Shown here: piece after piece, positions 8,809 to 17,336 of the stretch
How positions within the stretch are numbered: the first letter of the stretch is position 1
Layout: each line of letters begins with the position of its first letter
Made by a program: the position numbers and the translations under genes
Origin: JACCZX01 sp963786295
GTDB lineage: Bacteria > Pseudomonadota > Gammaproteobacteria > Burkholderiales > Burkholderiaceae_F
NCBI GenBank assembly: GCA_963786295.1
Contig: CAWAYV010000027.1
Location: 62,001-126,000, forward strand
Direction: 5' to 3'
Length of the DNA: 64,000 bases
The notes under the pieces: generated by a model
Told to the model about the DNA's origin: nothing
Seen by the model: only the letters and a program-made list of their open reading frames with translations
The model's database searches: none

Positions 8809-9814
8809 TCATTGCTCGGTTAGCGCCAGCAGCGCAAACGACGCCAGCCAGTGTGTGCCGACATAGTCTCCCTGCGTCGCAGCCGGTACCGATACCGCTA
8901 GATGCCGCTCAATCGATTCTTCAACCGGCCCTTTGAAGCGGTGATCGAGCTCAGGCAGCAATTGTCGCCAACACCACGCTCGCGACAGGTTGAGTCCGTG
9001 TAGATGAACGATTTTCGGATCGCTCGCATCACTGATCTGCGCTGGTTGTAGCCAGCTACTGATCACATCGTGGGCGGGCTGAAACCGGCCCCACCAGTCG
9101 GTAAACGAGCAACCGTCGATGACGCGCCGCATTAGCGCGGCTTCCACCAACCCGCTTGAAAGAAAGTCGTCACCGCTCGGTTCGTATTCGGCGGGATAGC
9201 GGCGATCATCGGCCGAACCAATGGTTGGCGCGCTCGGCGATCAAGCGATGCAGCGCACGGTGCTGCACGGTCTCGCAGTAGTCGAGCGCAAGTAGCAATG
9301 CGAACGCCGAGTTGCCATGGGTTCCGGCGCGTGTTGGATACGTCGCCCGCGGCAGAAAGTCGATGAAGCGATCGGCGAATGCCTGCGCCAATGGTGCGAG
9401 GACTGCAAACCATCGCGCGGCGGCACGATCTTCCGCTGCGAGCAATTTCAATTCCGCAGCAAGCTTCAGCAGCCAGCCCCAGCCGTACGGGCGCTCGAAC
9501 GAGCCTCGGTGCGGCCCCGAGAGTGTGGCGAGCTCACCATGCATATTCGCCGCAGTGAGCCGCTGCTCGAAGTGCCGGCGCGTCGCATCCGCGTCCGGAT
9601 GATGCGGATGAATCCGCAGCAATCGCGCCAACGTCCAGTGCATGTGCACGCACGAATGCCAGTCGTAGCTGCCGTGGAAAGCGGGATGCAGCACGCGCGG
9701 CGCACGTAACGCGTCGTCGCTGCCGAGGACTTGATCGAGCTTGTACGGATACTCGGTCGCAACGTTCCGTAGCGCGGTACGCGCCATCGCTGCAGCGAAC
9801 TCAGCGTCGATCAT
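8809..9814 (-). CDS. DUF2891 family protein (frameshifted)
   Basis: About 335 residues read in two frames. The first part, from ATG 9814 (MIDAEFAAAMARTALRNV), continues through HPAFHGSYDWHSCVHMHWTL and PYGWGWLLKLAAEL to NHWFGR near 9205. There the frame shifts and resumes as DDRRYPAEYEPSGDDFLSSG and ends LASFALLALTEQ. Both parts align to one DUF2891 architecture, an alpha/alpha-barrel-like protein with conserved His, Trp and Asp residues. Function of the family is unknown. One indel near 9205 explains the break. It is divergent from the small membrane protein at 9851, leaving a 36-bp shared promoter region. Confidence 0.82.
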
Positions 9815-9850
9815 GGTCTGAGCGTAACGCGCTCCTTTAAAGTACCGGAC

Positions 9851-10207
9851 ATGAAGAAAGAACACTGGTTGTTGATCGCGGCCGGCGCCGGCGGTGCGCT
9901 GATATGGATACTGATCTCCACTGCTTCCGGTAAGAAAGAAGCGTGGGATTCGGAGTTGTATTTTTCGATCGGCATGCCGGCTGTCTGTCTGCTTGCTGCG
10001 CTGCTGGGTTTCTTGGAGCCGAAGCGAACCTGGCGCTGGGGTGCCGCGCCGCTCGCCGGGCAGTTTTTAGCGATGCTGTTGATGGTGGGGCCTGGCAATT
10101 TGCTGCCGCTCGGCCTCATCGTGTTCGGAGTGCTGGCGATCCCGCCGATCCTTCTCGCGCGCTTGGGCGCTTACCTCCGAAACCGCGTCGCGCACGGCAA
10201 ACCGTAG
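9851..10207 (+). CDS. Small hypothetical membrane protein
   Basis: A 118-residue protein with four predicted membrane helices (roughly residues 6-23, 38-55, 64-80 and 85-102) and positively charged loops (EPKRTWRW, LRNRVAHGKP). I do not recognise a family. ATG 9851 is the first start and lies 36 bases from the divergent DUF2891 start. The hydrophobic organisation supports a real gene. Function is unknown. Confidence 0.62.
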   Translation: MKKEHWLLIAAGAGGALIWILISTASGKKEAWDSELYFSIGMPAVCLLAALLGFLEPKRTWRWGAAPLAGQFLAMLLMVGPGNLLPLGLIVFGVLAIPPILLARLGAYLRNRVAHGKP

Positions 10208-10226
10208 CAACTGGGGCGTGGGTCGG

Positions 10227-11354
10227 CTACTTCGTGGTTGGCTTGTCGCGCGTGCCCTTCAGTAACTCCTGCGCTTCCTTCAGTCCACGCACTGCGGCGC
10301 GTTGCACCCACAGCGCGCCTTCGCTCTTGTTGGCCGCAATGCCCTCGGCGCCCGACAGTTGGGCAATGCCGAGTTGGAAAGCTGCTCCTGCATTACCGCG
10401 CTCAGCCGCACGCCGCAGCAACGCCTCCGCGAGCGACGGGTCCTTCGGTACGCCCGGGGCGCCGCGCAGGTAGAGCGTGCCGAGCGACCATTGGGCATCG
10501 GCCAACCCTTTCTCCGCGGCCGGCTCGAGCAGCGACTTGATGCGAACACCCGCGTTCTCCGGCACCGGCCGTGCTCGCTCGATGATCTGCGCGAGAAAAT
10601 AGCGCGCCCAGGCGGCATCGGCATCCACGTACGGTTTCAACACGGCTTCGGCGTCGGCCAGTCCGGTGGTGCGTGCAGCTTCGGCCGATTTTTGCAGCGC
10701 CTGTTCGTTAAAGCGATGAAACGCCAGGCTGGCGATTGCCTGCTCGGCGTCACGCGCGATGGCGGGGTGCATCTTGGCAACCTGTCCGCGTTCGGAAATT
10801 CCAACTTCGACCAGCATCGTGGAGTCGGTTGGATGGACGCACGAGATGCCGATGACGAACATCGAGCTGCGCTGTTCGTTCGCCTTGCTCGCGTCTTTGC
10901 GCGGCGACTTGTCTTCGATCTGTATGGCTTCCAGCGTGTGGCGCGCGCAGCGGGTACCGGCATGGCGCACGATCGTTTCCTCGTGCTTGCCGATCTGCCA
11001 ACGTTCCGACAGCTTTGCGTGCCGCGCGCGAGCGAATTCGAGTAGCGCGCTATCGGTGTCAATGGGCTTGTCCAGTATTTCGCTCGACATCACCAGCACA
11101 GCGGTATGAGCGTCACTCGCCGAAACGTGGCGCCCCATCGAGCCACCACGGGGCGTGCCCGTCGCAACGAACCACTCAGGATCGGTAGGCGTCGTCACTG
11201 CAAAGCCGATAAACGCCCACGGCGCGCCTAGCGCGGTCTGCCTAATCTGCGCAACGCGCTCGTCGATGCGTGGCGGCTGGTCGGCCGGCGCGCGCTGCGC
11301 ATGGGCAGTACTCCCAGCAAGCACGGCGACGAGGAGGGGGAGCCAAGAGCGCAT
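10227..11354 (-). CDS. Exported Sel1-repeat protein
   Basis: A 375-residue protein with a signal peptide (MRSWLPLLVAVLAGSTAHA). A central domain of about 180 residues is unrecognised. The C-terminal third contains Sel1-like TPR repeats: AEKGLADAQWSLGTLYLRG, AAERGNAGAAFQLGIAQLSG and AAVRGLKEAQELL. Such repeats usually mediate protein-protein contacts in the periplasm or at the surface. The start follows directly from the signal peptide. It has no functional neighbours. The function of the N-terminal domain is unknown. Confidence 0.82.
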   Translation of the reverse strand: MRSWLPLLVAVLAGSTAHAQRAPADQPPRIDERVAQIRQTALGAPWAFIGFAVTTPTDPEWFVATGTPRGGSMGRHVSASDAHTAVLVMSSEILDKPIDTDSALLEFARARHAKLSERWQIGKHEETIVRHAGTRCARHTLEAIQIEDKSPRKDASKANEQRSSMFVIGISCVHPTDSTMLVEVGISERGQVAKMHPAIARDAEQAIASLAFHRFNEQALQKSAEAARTTGLADAEAVLKPYVDADAAWARYFLAQIIERARPVPENAGVRIKSLLEPAAEKGLADAQWSLGTLYLRGAPGVPKDPSLAEALLRRAAERGNAGAAFQLGIAQLSGAEGIAANKSEGALWVQRAAVRGLKEAQELLKGTRDKPTTK

Positions 11355-11479
11355 CGGTGATCCTTTTGCGATTTTGCCGGATCATAGTGAGCCGCTTTAC
11401 GCGCCGATCCGGTGAGATGTGGGGTAAGACATAGTGCTAGTTTCGGCCGATCGGCGGCGGCCATTTCGAGGAGACCACC

Positions 11480-11830
11480 ATGATTCGAGGGATGCATGCC
11501 ATGTTCTATTCGTCGCAGGCCGAGGAGCTACGCGCATTTATCCGCGACAAGTTGGGTTTCAGCGGAACCGATGTCGGCGGTGGCTGGCTGATCTTCGACG
11601 CGCCGGAAGCCGACCTTGGCGTGCACCCGACCGAGGGCAGCGATCCCGTATCGGGCACCGCCGATGTTTCGTTCTACTGCGATGACATTGAGGCGACGAT
11701 GCGCGAGCTGCGAACGCGCGGCGTCGAGTTCACGCAAAAGGCCGAAGACCACGGCTTCGGCTTGGTGACATTCTTCAACGTGCCGGGTGGGTTCAAAGTT
11801 CAGTTGTACCAACCGAAGTATCAGAAGTAG
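11480..11830 (+). CDS. VOC (glyoxalase/bleomycin-resistance) family protein
   Basis: A 116-residue single VOC fold: MIRGMHAMFYSSQAEELRAF supplies the first beta-alpha unit, then LRDKLGF-like IRDKLGFSGTD, DVSFYCDDIEATMREL and the final VPGGFKVQLYQPKY. A GAGG site precedes ATG 11480. Members are metal-dependent isomerases, dioxygenases or binding proteins, and the substrate cannot be told. The first metal His appears as GMHAMFY and the terminal Glu position is replaced by Gln (VQLYQP), so the classical metal site may be incomplete. Confidence 0.84.
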   Translation: MIRGMHAMFYSSQAEELRAFIRDKLGFSGTDVGGGWLIFDAPEADLGVHPTEGSDPVSGTADVSFYCDDIEATMRELRTRGVEFTQKAEDHGFGLVTFFNVPGGFKVQLYQPKYQK

Positions 11831-11889
11831 GGCACGGCCGCGAACGATCCTTGCTTGTCGTTGAATCCCCAAGCCTTAGGAGCAATACG

Positions 11890-12162
11890 GTGGCCAAGTA
11901 CGGAGCAAAAGCGTCAGAGAAAGTCGAAAAGGCGATGCATGAGCGCAAGCGTGGCGCGCTGAAAAGCGGCTCGGGAAAGAAGGTGACGAGCAAGAAGCAG
12001 GCAATTGCGATCGGTCTATCGCAGGCGCGGCGCGCCGGAGGCAAGGTGCCGAAGAAAAAGTCTTCGAGCAAAAAGTCCACGAAGAAATGTGACGACGGTC
12101 AGATTGCGCTAGCGCACTCGGCGACAGCTGTTGGGTTTGTGCGAGCAACACCACGCTGCTGA
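11890..12162 (+). CDS. DUF6496 family small basic protein
   Basis: A short lysine-rich protein starting at GTG 11890 behind AGGAG. It reads MAKYGAKASEKVEKAMHERK, then KSGSGKKVTSKKQAIAIGLS and a lysine/serine tail, KKSSSKKSTKK. This is the DUF6496 pattern (about 65 residues). In this sequence the frame runs past the expected end (KKC... to 12162); one missing base at AAATGTGA would restore a stop near 12090. Probably a nucleic-acid-associated protein, as judged only from its charge. The extended tail runs to the edge of the ABC remnant. Confidence 0.72.
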   Translation: MAKYGAKASEKVEKAMHERKRGALKSGSGKKVTSKKQAIAIGLSQARRAGGKVPKKKSSSKKSTKKCDDGQIALAHSATAVGFVRATPRC

Positions 12163-12969
12163 TATCGTGTTCGGGCTCAGAGTGCGCAAGGTGTCCGATG
12201 AAGAGCGCAATCGACGTCTGTCGCGAAGTGGCCGACCTGCTCGGCCTGTCGACGCTGCTTGATCGCAAGCCCGTCGCAGCTTTCCGGCGGCCAGCAGCAG
12301 CGCGTGGCGCTCGGCCGCGCGATCATCGCGAGCGCGTACCGGTGTGCCTGATGGACGAGCCACTGTCGAACCTCGATGCGCAATTGCGCGCCGAGATGCG
12401 AAGTGAAATCCGCGCGCTGCAGCGCACGCTCGGCATCACGATGGTGTACGTCACGCACGATCAGGTCGAGGCGATGTCGATGGCCGACCGCGTCATCCTG
12501 CTGAACCGCGGCGAGATCGAGCAGAACGGAACGCCGGTCGATCTCTACGAAACGCCGGCGAACACGTTCGTCGCGCGATTCATCGGCACGCCGCCGATGA
12601 ACCTGCTTGCCGCTGGTCGCGCGGCGCGATGGCGCCGTCATCGAAGGGAACCGACGGGCCGGTGGTCTTGCCGGCGCGAATGCGCCGACGGCTTGCTCGG
12701 CGTGCGACCCGAGCACATCGCGCTGCGACGACGACGCGCGGCATGCGGCGACGGTCGAGGGCGTCGAGTACCTGGGCGGCGATTCGCTGATTGCCTGCCG
12801 CCTCGGCGAGACCAGCGATCGCGGTGCGCAGTCGCGGGCAGCGTCGGGCTTGGCCGGCGGCGACGCGATCCGCCTCGATATGGGCCGGCGGCGCGCAGCA
12901 CTGTTTCGATGCATCGGGCGGCGCGCGTCCGCGCGCCCGCAGCCATACGCGGCGACGATGCTCGCTTGA
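12155..12969 (+). pseudogene. Remnant of sugar ABC transporter ATPase (5'-truncated, frameshifted)
   Basis: The 3' two thirds of an UgpC/MalK-type ATPase. It begins abruptly with DIVFGLRVRKVSDEERNRRL, and no Walker A can be found upstream. It continues over a shift with VADLLGLSTLLDRKP, the LSGGQQQRVALGRAI signature in another frame, VCLMDEPLSNLDAQLRAEM (Walker B) and VYVTHDQVEAMSMADR (H-loop). The C-terminal regulatory domain (FVARFIGTPPMNLL, LLGVRPEHI, VEYLGGDSLIACRLG) is broken by further indels before TGA 12969. The 5' truncation is physical, not an indel effect, so this copy cannot be functional. Confidence 0.83.
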
Positions 12970-13002
12970 GCGCCGCAGCGTCACTACAAAAGAGGAGGAG
13001 AC

Positions 13003-14308
13003 GATGTCGAATGCAACGTTTGAGTCGCTGGTATTGCCGGTTGCGCGAGCGCGCTCGTATCGGCGCTTGCGCTCGCGCAGGCGCAGGTCGAAGTCTCGTT
13101 CTACTACCCGGTCGCCGTCGGCGGGCCGATCACGAAGATCATCGACGGATACGCCGCGGACTTCGAGAAGGAGAATCCCGGCATCAAGCTGCAAGCCGAT
13201 CTACTCGGGCAGCTACCAGGAATCGATCGCGAAGGCGCTGACCGCGGTGAAGAGCGGCGATCCGCCGGTGACGTCGATCCTGCTGTCGACCGACATGTAC
13301 ACGCTGATCGACGAGGACGCGATCGTCCCGTTCGACGATCTCATCAAGACAGACGACGATCGCGCGTGGCTCAAGAGCTTCTATCCCGGCGTTCATGGAG
13401 AACAGCCAGACCGGCGGCAAGACCTGGGGCATTCCGTTCCAGCGCTCGACGATCGTTCTGTACTGCAACAAGGAAATGTTCAAGGAAGCCGGCCTCGACC
13501 CGAACCGGCCGCCGCGAACCTGGACGCGAGACAGCTCGAGTACGCGCAGAAGCTCACCAAGCGCGACGCGTCGGGCAACGTGACGCAGTGGGGCATGCAG
13601 ATTCCGTCGTCGGGCTTTCCGTACTGGCTGTTCCAGGCGCTCGCGATCGAGAACGGCGTCAACCTGATGAACGCGGCAGGCACGCAGACCTACTACGACA
13701 CGTCCGGAGGTGATCGAGGCGTTGCACGTACTGGGTCGATCTCGTGAAGAAAGCACAAGGTGCATCCGGAAGGCATCGTCGAGTGGGGCACGACGCCGAA
13801 GCGACTTCTTCGAGACGCAAGATGGCGATGATGTGGACGACGACCGGCAACCTCACCAACGTGAAGAACAACGCGAAGTTCGACTTCGGCGTCGCGATGC
13901 TGCCCGCCGGCAAGCAGCGCGGCAGCCCGACCGGCGGCGGCAACTTCTACCTGTTCAAGAAGTCGACGCCGGCGCAGCGCGAAGCCGCGTTGAAGTTCAT
14001 CAAGTGGGTGACGACAGCCTGCAGCGCGCCGCGCAGTGGGGGATCGACACCGGCTACGTCGCGGTGCGCGCCGACGCGTTCGAAACGCCGGTGATGAAGA
14101 AGTACGTGGCAGGACTTCCCGCCGGCCGCGGTCGCGCGCGACCAGCTGCCGTATCGCGAAGGCGGAGCTGTCGACGCACGACAATCAGCGCGTGACGAAG
14201 GCGCTGAACGACGGCCTGCAGGCGGCGCTGACCGGCACGAAGACGCCGGAGCAGGCGATGAAGGACGCGCAGCGCGAGGCGGAGCGGCTGCTGCGGTCGT
14301 ACAAGTAA
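13003..14308 (+). pseudogene. Sugar ABC substrate-binding protein, UgpB-like, heavily frameshifted
   Basis: Family-1 extracellular solute-binding protein (UgpB type, about 430 residues) recoverable only by splicing frames. Segments seen are a signal peptide (SALALAQA), VEVSFYYPVAVGGPITKI, SYQESIAKALTAVKSGDPPV, TWGIPFQRSTIVLYCNKEMF, FPYWLFQALAIENGVNLMN, RGSPTGGGNFYLFKKSTP and the end TPEQAMKDAQREAERLLRSYK. At least eight indels fall in 1.3 kb, far more than in the surrounding genes. A GGAGG-like site precedes ATG 13003. It belongs with the flanking ATPase and permease remnants. Confidence 0.82.
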
Positions 14309-14391
14309 ATAAGGTAACTGCGAGCTGCGTGCGCGCAGTATCGCCGGCAAGTGGCGGATCTTGCGCGCACGATTTTCCCGGATAGAGCGCG

Positions 14392-14694
14392 ATGACTCGC
14401 ATGACCCACTGGGTCTACGGTTGGCTGCTGCTGTTGCCGGCGTTATCGCTGCTCGCACTCTTCACGCACTATCCGGTGGTCGCGAATCTATGGCACAGTT
14501 TTTTTTCAACGCCAAGAGCGGCAAGTCCTGCGGTGTTCATCGGGCTCGACAACTACCGCACGCTGGTGGACGACCCGATCTTCTGGCAATCGCTACCAAA
14601 ATCTCTGGTACGCGCTCGGCACGATTCCGCTGTCGATCGTGATCGCGCTGCATGGCCTCTGGGTCACATTTTGGCGTTGATTGAATTCGAGTAG
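14392..14694 (+). pseudogene. Sugar ABC permease, UgpA-like, 3'-truncated
   Basis: The N-terminal fifth to quarter of a UgpA-type permease. MTRMTHWVYGWLLLLPALSL begins with the first helix, then HYPVVANLWHSFFST, IGLDNYRTLVDDPIFWQSL and, after a shift, LWYALGTIPLSIVIAL. Family similarity stops near 14660, where the sequence abuts the 3' end of the minus-strand UvrA gene. The rest of the permease and its partner UgpE-like gene are absent. The truncation marks the right boundary of the ABC remnant. Confidence 0.8.
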
Positions 14695-17199
14695 TGCCTG
14701 TCCGGTCGGCGTTGGTTTTTTCACGAGATCCTCCGGCGTGCAGTGGGCAACGATGCGTCCGCCGCCGGCTCCGCCTTCGGGGCCGAGGTCGAAGATCCAG
14801 TCGGCCTCAGCAATCACATCGAGGTTGTGCTCGATGACGATGACGGTATTTCCGCCGTCGACCAACCGGTGCAGCACGCGGATCAGCTTGTCGACGTCGG
14901 CCATGTGCAGGCCGACCGTCGGTTCGTCGAGTACGTACAGCGTCCTTGGCGCGCGCTGACCCCGGCGGGTCAGATCGTCTTTGACTTTCGAAAGCTCGGC
15001 GACCAGCTTGATGCGCTGCGCCTCGCCGCCGGATAGCGTCGGCGACGGCTGGCCGAGCGTCAGGTAGCCGAGGCCGACGTCGCGCAACAATCGCAGGCAG
15101 TGGGAGATCGAACGGTGGACCGCGAAGAACTCGACCGCCTCGTCGATTTCCATTCTCAGTACATCGCCGATCGATTTGTCGCGCCACTTGATGGCAAGCG
15201 TCTCTTCGTTAAAGCGCGCGCCGCCGCATACATCGCACAGGACCTTGACGTCCGGCAAAAAGCTCATCTCGATCGTGCGCACGCCTTGACCGTCACATGC
15301 GTCGCAGCGCCCGCCGGCGGTATTAAACGAGAAGCGGCTTGCGGTGTAGCCGCGCGTACGCGCTTCGAGCGTCTCCGCATACAGACGGCGAATCGCGTCC
15401 CAGAAGCCGACGTACGTCGCGGGGCACGAACGCGGCGTTTTGCCGATCGGCGTTTGATCGACTTCGAGTACGCGATCGAGTTCGCGCCAGCCTTCGATCG
15501 CGTCGCAGCCGACCCATGCTTCCTTTGCTCCGCGCTGGCCAACGACAGTCTGCAGATTCGCAAGCAGCACATCGCGCGCAAGCGTTGACTTGCCGCTGCC
15601 CGAAACGCCGGTCACTACCGTCAGCCGTTCGAGAGGAAACGCGGCGTCGACCGCACGCAGGTTGTGCAAACGCGCACCGCGCACAGTGAGCTTCGCGGTC
15701 GCTGCATCGACCGTGCGGCGCGGATGCAGCGGATGAACCAAAGGTGACTGCAGCCACTTGCCGGTGGTGGACTCCGGCGCGGCGATCAGATCGTCAACGG
15801 AGCCCTGCGCGACGACACGCCCGCCGCCCCCGCCGGCGGCTGGGCCGATGTCGATCAAGTGCTTGGCACGCCGGATCGTGTCCTCATCGTGCTCGACGAC
15901 GACCAGCGTATTGCCTTTGGCTTCGAGCTTTTCGAGCGCATTCAGCAGAATCCGGTTATCGCGCGGATGCAGCCCGATCGTCGGCTCGTCGAGTATGTAG
16001 GCCACGCCTTGCAGGTTCGAACCCAATTGCGCTGCAAGCCGGATGCGCTGCGCTTCGCCGCCCGACAACGTCGGTGCGGCGCGGTCGAGCGCGAGATAAC
16101 CAAGCCCCACTTCTGCGAGGAACGAGAGGCGCGAGCGGATTTCTGCGAGCGCGTCGCGCGCGATCTCGGCTTCGCGGCCACTCAATGTCAAGCGGTTGAA
16201 CAGTTCACCGGCATCGGCGACTGGAAATTCGGCCAGCTCGGCGATCGACTTGCCGGCAAAGGTCACTGCCAGTGCCGTCGGGTTCAAGCGCTTGCCGTGG
16301 CAGCTCTCGCACGGCGCGGTCTCACCTTCGTACCACGCGTTCCACCAGACTTCTTCGCCGCTTTGCTCCTCGTCGAAGCCGGTCAGCTTCAATCCGGTGC
16401 CGAAGCAGCCGGGACACCAGCCGTGCTTCGAGTTGTATGAGAACAGCCGCGGATCGGCTTCGGGAAACGACGTGCCGCACGACGGACACGCGCGCTTCGT
16501 TGAAAAACTCTTCTGCTCGAGCGGCGCGGTCCATGCACCACCGTCGATCGCGTCTTTCAACTTGCCGAGTGGCCACGCGATCGTCACGACGCCGTGCCCA
16601 TGTTCGAGCGCGGTTGCGATCGCACCGCGCAGCCGGCCCTCGTTGTCGGCTTGCACTACGAAATCGGCGACCGGCAATTCGATCGTGTGTTCCTTGAAGC
16701 GCTCGATGCGAGGAAACTTGGCGGTCGGCAGAAAGTGGCCGTCGACTCGCAGGTGCGAGTGCCCGCGAGCCGCTGCCCACTTGGCTAGATCGGTGTACAC
16801 GCCCTTACGGTTGACGACCAGTGGCGCGAGCACTCCGACGTGCAGCCCCTTCAGCTCGCGCATTACCTGCGCGACGATCGTGTCGAACGATTGCGGAGTA
16901 ACGGGCACTCGGCAGTTCGGGCAATGCTGCACGCCGAGCTTGACGTACAACAAGCGCAGGAAGTGATAGATCTCCGTCAACGTAGCCACGGTCGACTTGC
17001 GGCCGCCGCGCGAAGTGCGTTGTTCGATCGCTACCGTCGGTGGTATGCCGTAGATCGCGTCGACATCGGGCCGGCCGGCGGGCTGCACGATCGAGCGCGC
17101 GTACGCATTCAGCGACTCGAGATAACGGCGCTGGCCTTCGTTAAACAGGATGTCGAACGCCAACGTCGACTTGCCCGAGCCGGAGATGCCGGTGATCAC
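14593..17199 (-). CDS. uvrA: UvrA-like protein, C-terminal half of a double-length UvrA
   Basis: Complete UvrA architecture in 868 residues: Walker A GISGSGKS (start of the ORF, though the frame is open upstream to about 17334 with INAREHNLKSIDVEIP), zinc modules CPNC..., CPSCG...CPGC and CESC, signature TLSGGEAQRIRLA, Walker B AYILDEPTIGLHP, then a second ABC module with GVSGSGKSTLARD, CDACDGQG, TLSGGEAQRIKL and YVLDEPTVGLHM. UvrA scans DNA for lesions in nucleotide excision repair. The last about 30 codons (after TGQALLEFNQR) are not UvrA-like and read across the ABC remnant, so the natural stop may have been lost. It directly follows the other half and is probably one gene with it. Confidence 0.82.
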   Translation of the reverse strand: MITGISGSGKSTLAFDILFNEGQRRYLESLNAYARSIVQPAGRPDVDAIYGIPPTVAIEQRTSRGGRKSTVATLTEIYHFLRLLYVKLGVQHCPNCRVPVTPQSFDTIVAQVMRELKGLHVGVLAPLVVNRKGVYTDLAKWAAARGHSHLRVDGHFLPTAKFPRIERFKEHTIELPVADFVVQADNEGRLRGAIATALEHGHGVVTIAWPLGKLKDAIDGGAWTAPLEQKSFSTKRACPSCGTSFPEADPRLFSYNSKHGWCPGCFGTGLKLTGFDEEQSGEEVWWNAWYEGETAPCESCHGKRLNPTALAVTFAGKSIAELAEFPVADAGELFNRLTLSGREAEIARDALAEIRSRLSFLAEVGLGYLALDRAAPTLSGGEAQRIRLAAQLGSNLQGVAYILDEPTIGLHPRDNRILLNALEKLEAKGNTLVVVEHDEDTIRRAKHLIDIGPAAGGGGGRVVAQGSVDDLIAAPESTTGKWLQSPLVHPLHPRRTVDAATAKLTVRGARLHNLRAVDAAFPLERLTVVTGVSGSGKSTLARDVLLANLQTVVGQRGAKEAWVGCDAIEGWRELDRVLEVDQTPIGKTPRSCPATYVGFWDAIRRLYAETLEARTRGYTASRFSFNTAGGRCDACDGQGVRTIEMSFLPDVKVLCDVCGGARFNEETLAIKWRDKSIGDVLRMEIDEAVEFFAVHRSISHCLRLLRDVGLGYLTLGQPSPTLSGGEAQRIKLVAELSKVKDDLTRRGQRAPRTLYVLDEPTVGLHMADVDKLIRVLHRLVDGGNTVIVIEHNLDVIAEADWIFDLGPEGGAGGGRIVAHCTPEDLVKKPTPTGQALLEFNQRQNVTQRPCSAITIDSGIVPSAYQRFW

Positions 17200-17278
17200 C
17201 GTGAAGGTGTCGCGCGGAATTTCGACGTCGATCGACTTCAGGTTGTGTTCGCGCGCATTAATTGATTTGGATAGAGCC

Positions 17279-17336
17279 AGGTCTGACCCCGGCTTCGTAG
17301 AAGGCGCTTCCGTTCTTGCGGACGGGGTCAGAACCC
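17279..17336 (+). repeat. Imperfect inverted repeat between the UvrA halves
   Basis: AGGTCTGACCCC at 17279-17290 and GGGGTCAGAACC at 17323-17334 are inverted, nearly perfect copies around a 32-base centre. The element sits exactly where the N-terminal UvrA half ends (its TGA lies inside the right arm). GGGGTCAGA-type palindromes are common dispersed intergenic repeats in betaproteobacteria; this identification is from memory. Confidence 0.55.
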
